64,000 bases of DNA from Stenotrophomonas maltophilia. Its GTDB lineage: Bacteria; Pseudomonadota; Gammaproteobacteria; Xanthomonadales; Xanthomonadaceae. Position numbers and translations under genes: made by a program. The stretch covers positions 3,698,001 through 3,762,000 of the forward strand of contig NZ_CP015612.1 of the NCBI RefSeq assembly GCF_002138415.1, read 5' to 3'. Shown here piece by piece: positions 58,937 through 64,000 of the stretch. The first letter of the stretch is position 1; the number at the start of each line of letters is the position of its first letter. The notes under the pieces were generated by a model, which saw only the letters and a list, made by a program, of their open reading frames with translations, did not search any database and was not told the origin of the DNA.

Positions 58937-60268
58937 ATGATCCAGCAAGACCCCGGCGCCCTGTATCCCGACCACCTGGCCGTGCTGTGCCGACGTGCCG
59001 AACAGGCGCTGGCCCGCGGCGGCTTCGATCACCTGGTGGTGCCCAGTGGCACCCTGCACTACCAGGTGTTCGACGACCGCGACTACCCGTATGCGGTGAA
59101 CCCGCAGTTCAAGGCCTGGCTGCCGCTGACCCGCGTGCCCAACAGCTGGATCGTGTTCACCCCCGGCAAGCGCCCGGCGGTGATCTTCCACCAGCCCTTC
59201 GATTACTGGCACGTGGTGCCCGATGCGCCGAGCGGCTGGTGGGTGGAGCACTTCGACATCCACATCATCCGCAAGCCCGAAGAGGCGCTGGCCCTGCTGC
59301 CGGCCGACCCGTCGCGCTGCGCGATCCTCGGCGAGCCGCAGAGCGCGCTGGGCAACTACGTGCCGAACAACCCGGCGCCGGTGGTGAACTACCTGGAATG
59401 GCACCGCGGCAGCAAGACGCCGTATGAAATCGCGCTGATGCGCCAGGCGCAGGTGCTGGGCGTGCGCGGCCACCGCGCCGCCGAAGCCGCGTTCCGCAAC
59501 GGCGCCGACGAGTTCAGCATCCACATGGCCTACTGCCAGGCCGTCGGCCAGGACGCCAACGAGCTGCCCTACGGCAACATCGTGGCGCTGAACGAACACG
59601 CCGCCGTGCTGCATTACACCGAGCTCGGCCGCAAGGCACCGCAGCCGCTGCGCAGCTTCCTGATCGATGCCGGCGCCAGCGCGCACGGCTATGCCAGCGA
59701 CATCACCCGTACCTACGCTGCGAACGGCCACGACGAATTCGCTGCGATGATCGCCGCCGTCGACGCCGCCCAGCAGCAGATGTGCGCGGCGGTGCGCCCG
59801 GGCTTCGACTACAAGCAGCTGCACGTGGACGCACATCTTTCGCTGATGGGCGTGCTGAAGGACTTCGGCGTGATCAAGGTGTCGCCGCAGACCGCGCTGG
59901 AAACCGGCGTCAGCGCCGCGTTCTTCCCGCACGGCATCGGCCACCTGATCGGGCTGCAGGTGCACGACGTGGCGGGGTTCGCGGCCAGCGACGAAGGCGG
60001 CCGCATCGAGCGCCCGGCGGGCCACCCGTACCTGCGCCTGACCCGCGTGCTGGAACCGGGCATGGTGGTGACCATCGAACCGGGCCTGTACTTCATCGAC
60101 ATGCTGTTGAATGAAGTGAAGGACGCCGGCCATGGCGATGCGATCAACTGGGACCGCGTGGACTTCTTCCGTCCGTATGGCGGCATCCGCATCGAAGACG
60201 AAGTGCTGTGCACCGAGGGCGAAGCGGACAACCTGACGCGGCCGGAGTTTGCGGCGGCGAACGGCTGA
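58937..60268 (+). CDS. pepQ: Xaa-Pro dipeptidase PepQ
   Basis: A 443-residue metallopeptidase (prolidase, M24), the same length as E. coli PepQ. The N-terminal creatinase-like domain has VNPQFKAWLPLTRVPNSWIV. Metal ligands lie in SFLIDAGASAHGYASDITRT (two Asp), FFPHGIGHLIGLQVHD (His), VTIEPGLYFI (Glu) and GGIRIEDEVL (Glu). It hydrolyses X-Pro dipeptides and can also cleave organophosphate esters in this family. Convergent with pepP; two large hairpins lie between. Confidence 0.96.
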   Translation: MIQQDPGALYPDHLAVLCRRAEQALARGGFDHLVVPSGTLHYQVFDDRDYPYAVNPQFKAWLPLTRVPNSWIVFTPGKRPAVIFHQPFDYWHVVPDAPSGWWVEHFDIHIIRKPEEALALLPADPSRCAILGEPQSALGNYVPNNPAPVVNYLEWHRGSKTPYEIALMRQAQVLGVRGHRAAEAAFRNGADEFSIHMAYCQAVGQDANELPYGNIVALNEHAAVLHYTELGRKAPQPLRSFLIDAGASAHGYASDITRTYAANGHDEFAAMIAAVDAAQQQMCAAVRPGFDYKQLHVDAHLSLMGVLKDFGVIKVSPQTALETGVSAAFFPHGIGHLIGLQVHDVAGFAASDEGGRIERPAGHPYLRLTRVLEPGMVVTIEPGLYFIDMLLNEVKDAGHGDAINWDRVDFFRPYGGIRIEDEVLCTEGEADNLTRPEFAAANG

Positions 60269-60310
60269 GCCCCTCGTGGTTGGGCGCTTGGAGCAAAAGC
60301 CGCGCTTGGC

Positions 60311-60408
60311 GGGGCGGGGTGGGTTCGCGGGGGACGCCGTGAATCCATCCCTGGAGGCTTGGCCGCGGCATCCATGCCGCGGACACCCCCGCGAACCCAC
60401 CCCGCCCC
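60311..60408. repeat. Two-level hairpin element, copy B
   Basis: Outer stem 60311-60333 with 60386-60408, 23 bp perfect, sequence different from copies A and C. Inner palindrome CCGCGGCATCCATGCCGCGG (60363-60382), identical to that of copy A. Internal consensus GACGCCGTGAATCCATCCCT, then GGAGGCTTGG. Confidence 0.9.
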
Positions 60409-60490
60409 ACCTCTGACAGTTTCCTGCGCGCGTCCAACCACGGAAAAGAAAAAGAAGATCAAAAGCGGGTCGCTCGCTGCGCTCGCTCTG

Positions 60491-60514
60491 TGTCGACCAA
60501 GGTCGACACCTACC
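60491..60514 (-). repeat. SMAG/REP palindrome
   Basis: Minus strand GGTAGGTGTCGACCTTGGTC, continuing GACA, between hairpin copies B and C. The same stem occurs at 45086 next to copy A. Confidence 0.75.
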
Positions 60515-60569
60515 AACAGCCGCGCGTGCCAACAACCGCCGTTACCAACGGCCGCGTGAACCTGTCGAA

Positions 60570-60671
60570 GGCGGGGCACTGTGGGTTTGCGGGGTGTGAG
60601 CCGCATGGATGCGGCGACCAAGCCTCCAGGGATGGATTCACGGCGTCCCCGCAAACCCACAGTGCCCCGCC
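60570..60671. repeat. Two-level hairpin element, copy C (inverted)
   Basis: Outer stem 60570-60594 with 60647-60671, 25 bp perfect and unlike A or B (GGCACTGTGGGTTTG within the arm). Inner palindrome GCCGCATGGATGCGGC (60600-60615). The loop sequence is the reverse complement of copies A and B. The 484 bases between pepQ and pepP hold only these elements. Confidence 0.9.
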
Positions 60672-60752
60672 ATCCCACGGAATGCCCGCTTTGGCCTTGG
60701 CTTTGGCTGTTGCCTCTGCGGGTGCAGGGCTGCAAGCCCTGCAGAACACCTC

Positions 60753-62081
60753 TTACCCCGCCATCACCGCTTCGATCTCGTCGGCGCTGCGCGCCAGGCC
60801 TTCGGTCAGCACGCGATGACCGTCGTCGGTGATCAGCACGTCATCCTCGGTACGGATGCCGATACCGCGCCAGCGCGGCTCCACCGTCGTGTCGTCCACG
60901 CCGACATACAGCCCCGGCTCGATGGTGAACGCCATGCCCGGCTCCAGCAGGCGCGAATCGCCCGCCAGGCGGTAATCGCCCACGTCGTGCACGTCCAGCC
61001 CGATCCAGTGCCCGGTCTTGTGCCGGTAGAAACGCTGGTACAGGCCCTCGGACAGGTTCTTTTCCAAGGTGCCCTTCAGCAGCCCCAGCCGCAGCAGGCC
61101 TTCGGTCAGGGTCTGCACTGCGGCCAGATGGCCGGCCTCGTACGGCACGCCCGGCTTGGCCTGGGCCAGTGCTGCGGCCTGCGCATCACCGACCAGGTCA
61201 TGCAGCGCGCGCTGTTCGGCGCTGAAGCGGCCATTCACCGGGAACGTGCGGGTGATGTCGCTGGCATAGCCGCGATACTCCGCGCCGGCATCGATCAGCA
61301 CCAGCTCGCCGTCGCGCGAACGTGCGTTGTTGTCGCGGTAATGCAGGATGCAGCCGTTGCGACCGGCACCGACGATGCTGCAGTAGGCCGGCACGGCATC
61401 GTTGGCGCGGAACACGCGTTCCAGTTCGGCCTGCAGTTCGTATTCGTGGATGCCGGCCTTCGCCGCTTTCATCGCCGCCAGATGTGCACGCACGCTGATC
61501 TGCGCGGCGTGGTGCATCAGCGCCACTTCAGCACCGGACTTGAACAGGCGCTGCTCGTGCAGCAGGTGGCCCAGCTCCAGGAACTCATGCGGCGGCTGCG
61601 CGCCGTGGCGCACCTGCGAACGCACGCGGTTGACCCAGCCGATCAGCTTCAGGTCGAAATCGGCGTCACGGCCGAAGTGGTAGTAGACGCGCGAACGCCC
61701 TTCCAGCAGGCCCGGCAGGATGTCGTCCAGATCATCGATCGGGTACGCATCGTCCATGCCATACTGCGCCACCGCGCCTTCCTGGCCCGCGCGGCTGCCA
61801 TCCCAGGCCTCGCGTTCGGCATCGCGCTCGCGGCAGAACAGGATGGCCTCGCCGTGGCGTCGCCCCGGAATCAGCACCAGCACCGCTTCCGGCTCCGGGA
61901 AGCCGCTCAGGTACTGGAAGTCCGAATCCTGGCGGAACGGGTAATGGGTATCGAGGCTGCGCACCTTCTCGGCGGCGGCGGGAAGCACCAGGATCGCATC
62001 CTCACCGGCCATGTCCATCAACTGGCGGCGCCGACGCTTGTATTCGCCGGCCGCGATGCCGGTGCGCTGCTTGATATCCAT
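60753..62081 (-). CDS. pepP: Xaa-Pro aminopeptidase PepP
   Basis: A 442-residue M24 metallopeptidase removing N-terminal residues before proline. Metal ligands are in VLIDAGAEYRGYASDITRTF (two Asp), HKTGHWIGLDVHD (His), FTIEPGLYV (Glu) and GIGIRTEDDVLI (Glu). The N-terminal domain begins DIKQRTGIAAGEYKRRRRQL with YPFRQDSDFQYLSGFPEPEA. Its ATG overlaps the ygfB stop by one base, the ygfB-pepP order seen in many gammaproteobacteria. Confidence 0.97.
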   Translation of the reverse strand: MDIKQRTGIAAGEYKRRRRQLMDMAGEDAILVLPAAAEKVRSLDTHYPFRQDSDFQYLSGFPEPEAVLVLIPGRRHGEAILFCRERDAEREAWDGSRAGQEGAVAQYGMDDAYPIDDLDDILPGLLEGRSRVYYHFGRDADFDLKLIGWVNRVRSQVRHGAQPPHEFLELGHLLHEQRLFKSGAEVALMHHAAQISVRAHLAAMKAAKAGIHEYELQAELERVFRANDAVPAYCSIVGAGRNGCILHYRDNNARSRDGELVLIDAGAEYRGYASDITRTFPVNGRFSAEQRALHDLVGDAQAAALAQAKPGVPYEAGHLAAVQTLTEGLLRLGLLKGTLEKNLSEGLYQRFYRHKTGHWIGLDVHDVGDYRLAGDSRLLEPGMAFTIEPGLYVGVDDTTVEPRWRGIGIRTEDDVLITDDGHRVLTEGLARSADEIEAVMAG

Positions 62082-62629
62082 CAGTTCAGGCGCTGCCGAT
62101 GGCGCGAGGCCAGCACCACGTCACCGTGCAGCAGCAGAACCGCCACGCGGATGAATTCCTCGATCTCCGACAGGGCTTCGTCATCGTCATCGCCACCGGC
62201 CTCGAAATCCTCGCTGGAGGCACGCGCCAGGCTGGCCATGTCGGTCAGCGCTTCTTCGCCCTCTTCGGACAGGGTCGGGCGGCGGCCGCCGCTGCCCAGA
62301 CCGAAGCCGCCCAGGAACGAACGGGTCCAGCTGAACATGGCATCGGCCTGCGCAGACACGTCGTCGCCGTCGGTCAGCAGCAGTTCGAAGGCGAAATCGC
62401 GGTCTTCCAGCTGCTTGATGGTGGCCTGCAGCAACTGCCCCAGCACGCTGTCGGCGGCCACCGGCGGCAGGTTGTCGTCGGCCAGCACACGCGCCGGCCA
62501 GTCATTGCCGGGGGCACCGCCGGCGGCCAGCCAGCCGCACAGTGCGCCGTGCAGCTCGGCAGCGGTAGCGCCCAGGCCCAGTTCCTGGCTGGCGCGGGTA
62601 ACGTCGTCGACGGAGGGAAGTTCGGTCAT
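62081..62629 (-). CDS. ygfB: YgfB/UPF0149 family protein
   Basis: A 182-residue helical, acidic protein of the YecA/YgfB family (UPF0149). The core ASQELGLGATAAELHGALCG and SWTRSFLGGFGLG are conserved. The C-terminus has a DDDDE run and ends with the family segment EEFIRVAVLLLHGDVV. Start ATG 62629; the frame to 62998 is antisense to the zapA neighbour. In Pseudomonas YgfB influences stress and resistance gene regulation; here its role is unproven. It is translationally coupled to pepP. Confidence 0.92.
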   Translation of the reverse strand: MTELPSVDDVTRASQELGLGATAAELHGALCGWLAAGGAPGNDWPARVLADDNLPPVAADSVLGQLLQATIKQLEDRDFAFELLLTDGDDVSAQADAMFSWTRSFLGGFGLGSGGRRPTLSEEGEEALTDMASLARASSEDFEAGGDDDDEALSEIEEFIRVAVLLLHGDVVLASRHRQRLN

Positions 62630-62782
62630 CGTGCGGCTCGTTCGGAAAGGAAACCCGGGGCGCGCACGCGCGCGCCCGTGAGACCCGGTAGTGTAGCAAC
62701 CCGACGGCATCCTCTCTGCGACCGTCAGGCCTTGCTGCGACAACGCTTGACCGCCCTTACCCGGCTTGCCTATCGTGCCCGC

Positions 62783-63004
62783 ATGGAACCCGCCGATCCC
62801 CTTGCCCAGCTGCAGGACTTCGCTGCCCGCGTGGAAGCGTTGCTTGACCGCAACCAGCGCCTGGCCGAGGAGAACCGCAGCCTGCGTCACCAGCAGGAAC
62901 AGCTGGTGGCCGAGCGCTCGACGTTGCTGGCCAAGAACGAACAGGCGCGCTCGCGGGTGGAAGCGATGATCAGCCGGCTCAAATCCCTGGAGCAGCACAC
63001 ATGA
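62783..63004 (+). CDS. TIGR02449 family small coiled-coil protein
   Basis: A 73-residue protein that is almost entirely a coiled coil (LQDFAARVEALLDRNQRLAE then ENRSLRHQQEQLVAERS). It belongs to the TIGR02449 family of short proteins encoded just before zapA in many gammaproteobacteria; the pattern resembles ZapB. A role with ZapA at the division ring is likely from context. Its stop overlaps the zapA start by ATGA. Confidence 0.9.
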   Translation: MEPADPLAQLQDFAARVEALLDRNQRLAEENRSLRHQQEQLVAERSTLLAKNEQARSRVEAMISRLKSLEQHT

Positions 63005-63297
63005 GCGCCGAACCGGTCAGTGTCCGCATCCTCGATCGTGAATACACCGTGGGCGTCGGCGGCGATGAACGCGACAGCCTGATGGCCGCCGCGCGCCTGC
63101 TCGATGCGCGCATGCGCGAGATCCGCGGCAGCAACCGCATGGCCGCGGTCGATCGCGTCGCCGTGCTGGCCGCGTTGAACCTGGCCCACGAACTGCAGCT
63201 GCTGCGCGACGAGAACGCCCGCCAGGCGGTGGCGCTGCAGCAGACGCTGGCCGACCTGAACCGGCGCCTGGACCGTGCGATTGACGGCGGTGCGTGA
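63001..63297 (+). CDS. zapA: Cell division protein ZapA
   Basis: A 98-residue FtsZ-ring-associated protein that cross-links FtsZ filaments. The N-terminal globular part (VSVRILDREYTVGVGGDERD) is followed by the dimerising/tetramerising coiled coil (about 45-95, RVAVLAALNLAHELQLLRDE). It follows the TIGR02449 gene and precedes 6S RNA, the usual zapA-ssrS-ygfA order. Confidence 0.95.
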   Translation: MSAEPVSVRILDREYTVGVGGDERDSLMAAARLLDARMREIRGSNRMAAVDRVAVLAALNLAHELQLLRDENARQAVALQQTLADLNRRLDRAIDGGA

Positions 63298-63393
63298 GAA
63301 ACGCGCATAACGCGTCTTCTCATATCTGAATTGGCACGGACTGTTGCCGACGAACGGCCTATCCAGATCCTGCGTGCTGGCTATAATGGCCAC

Positions 63394-63580
63394 GCGTTCT
63401 CTGCGGTACTCGACGGCATGTGCAAACATTCGCCTTGTCCCTTAAGAACGACACCGGGAGCGCGACAGCGCCGGGAGTGCAGGTCCGCCTTGTAGCGGGA
63501 AGCCCGATGGTTCTCCAGCGTTCCCACTTGAGCCCCCGGGTTCAAGGTCGTTTCGCATGCATCGACATTGCGGAGAATGC
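63394..63580 (+). ncRNA. ssrS: 6S RNA (ssrS)
   Basis: The 366 bases between zapA and ygfA hold a 6S-like RNA of about 187 bases. The 5' end GCGTTCTCTGCGG and 3' end GCGGAGAATGC can form the closing stem, with a second paired block CGACGGCATG / CATGCATCG; the centre can fold into a long interrupted hairpin with an open bubble that mimics promoter DNA and binds sigma-70 RNA polymerase. A TATAAT at 63382-63387 sits about seven bases before the proposed start. Ends are estimated from pairing, and the position before ygfA is the conserved one. Confidence 0.87.
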
Positions 63581-63591
63581 AATATTCCAGC

Positions 63592-63619
63592 AAGGGCGGC
63601 GTCTTCGGGCGTCGCCCTT
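63592..63619 (+). terminator. Hairpin after 6S RNA
   Basis: AAGGGCG...CGCCCTT stem with an inner TTCG loop, followed by GTTCTTTCC. Likely end of primary 6S transcripts or an attenuator before ygfA. Confidence 0.65.
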
Positions 63620-63663
63620 GTTCTTTCCGGCACAATGACGGCTGATCCTTGCCGCACGCTGCC

Positions 63664-64000
63664 ATGACCGACCCGCGCCAGGCCCTGCGCCACGACCTGC
63701 GGCAACGCCGCCGCGACCTTTCCGCCGCTGAGCGCATCGCCGCCGCCGAATCCCTCGCCGATGCACTGCTGGCCCTGCCGTTCGCCCCGCGCGAAGGTGC
63801 CGTGGCCGGCTACTGGGCGCTGGATGGCGAGATCGCCCTGCACCGCTGGCAGCTGCAGCTGCCCGAGCGGCTCACCTACTGCCTGCCGGTGCTGGCGGGC
63901 GACGTGCTGCGCTTCGCACCGTGGCGCCCCGGGCAGCCACTGACCAGCAACCGCTACGGCATTCCCGAGCCGGACGTGGCGGTGGAAGACACCCTGGAAC
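63664..64000 (+). CDS. ygfA: 5-formyltetrahydrofolate cyclo-ligase, N-terminal part
   Basis: The first 112 residues are visible before the window ends. The start MTDPRQALRHDLRQRRRDLS is the usual basic N-terminus of the family, followed by VAGYWALDGEIAL (substrate/ATP-contact region) and LPVLAGDVLRFAPWRPGQPL then RYGIPEPD, the conserved core of 5-FTHF cyclo-ligases (MTHFS), which convert folinic acid to 5,10-methenyl-THF. The position directly after 6S RNA is conserved from E. coli. Confidence 0.93.
   Translation, partial: MTDPRQALRHDLRQRRRDLSAAERIAAAESLADALLALPFAPREGAVAGYWALDGEIALHRWQLQLPERLTYCLPVLAGDVLRFAPWRPGQPLTSNRYGIPEPDVAVEDTLE

Noticed and set aside
58190..60535. 781-residue minus-strand frame
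   Set aside because: Antisense to the end of the DUF1631 gene, the PilZ gene and pepQ, and crossing an intergenic hairpin; no domain recognised.

Overview
The window looks like chromosomal sequence of a Stenotrophomonas, most likely of the S. maltophilia complex. The evidence is GC-rich coding sequence, gammaproteobacterial gene orders (gmk-rpoZ-spoT-ridA-recG; ygfB-pepP next to zapA-6S RNA-ygfA; pilMNOPQ beside a PBP1a gene) and many GTAG-headed short palindromes of the SMAG/REP type described for S. maltophilia. Most of the window is core genome. The accessory parts are a fimbria/adhesin locus, a Fic gene, a selenocysteine/formate dehydrogenase block and a small toxin-antitoxin-like pair.

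Layout. 1-7.2 kb: start of a dicarboxylate/amino-acid symporter gene, then a minus-strand MoxR-DUF58-DUF4381-VWA-VWA/TPR-BatD operon with ATGA-type overlaps. 7.4-12.5 kb: type IV pilus pilMNOPQ, divergent from the PBP1a gene (12.7-15.2 kb). 15.2-16.3 kb: a tandem SMAG array and a nucleotidyltransferase-like gene. 16.3-27.4 kb: a minus-strand surface locus made of a CS1-type (alternate chaperone-usher) fimbrial operon (pilin, usher, tip protein, chaperone), a 1594-residue trimeric autotransporter and an unknown inner-membrane protein. 27.4-33.8 kb: a BOF-domain periplasmic protein, a 23-residue membrane peptide, a polytopic membrane protein, gltA, rpmE2, a nucleoside hydrolase and a Fic protein. 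33.9-39.9 kb: recG, ridA, spoT, rpoZ, gmk.

40.2-50.8 kb is a nearly self-contained selenoprotein module. It holds formate dehydrogenase fdnGHI, whose alpha-subunit gene has an in-frame TGA (Sec197) followed directly by a bacterial SECIS hairpin, then fdhE, selA, selB, tRNA-Sec (selC) and selD, all on the plus strand. The only selenoprotein in the window and the whole Sec machinery therefore sit together; fdhD is not here.

50.9-64 kb: an XRE/AbiEii-like pair, yicC, then rph-VOC-rdgB-hemW, DUF1631-PilZ, pepQ, pepP-ygfB, and a TIGR02449-zapA-6S RNA-ygfA cluster cut by the window end.

Intergenic DNA is dominated by three classes of palindromic element: SMAG/REP hairpins, a hairpin starting GGGGTC (four copies), and a larger ~100-nt two-level hairpin (three copies) whose outer stems differ in sequence but stay perfectly complementary. 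The last class is the least explained sequence feature of the window.
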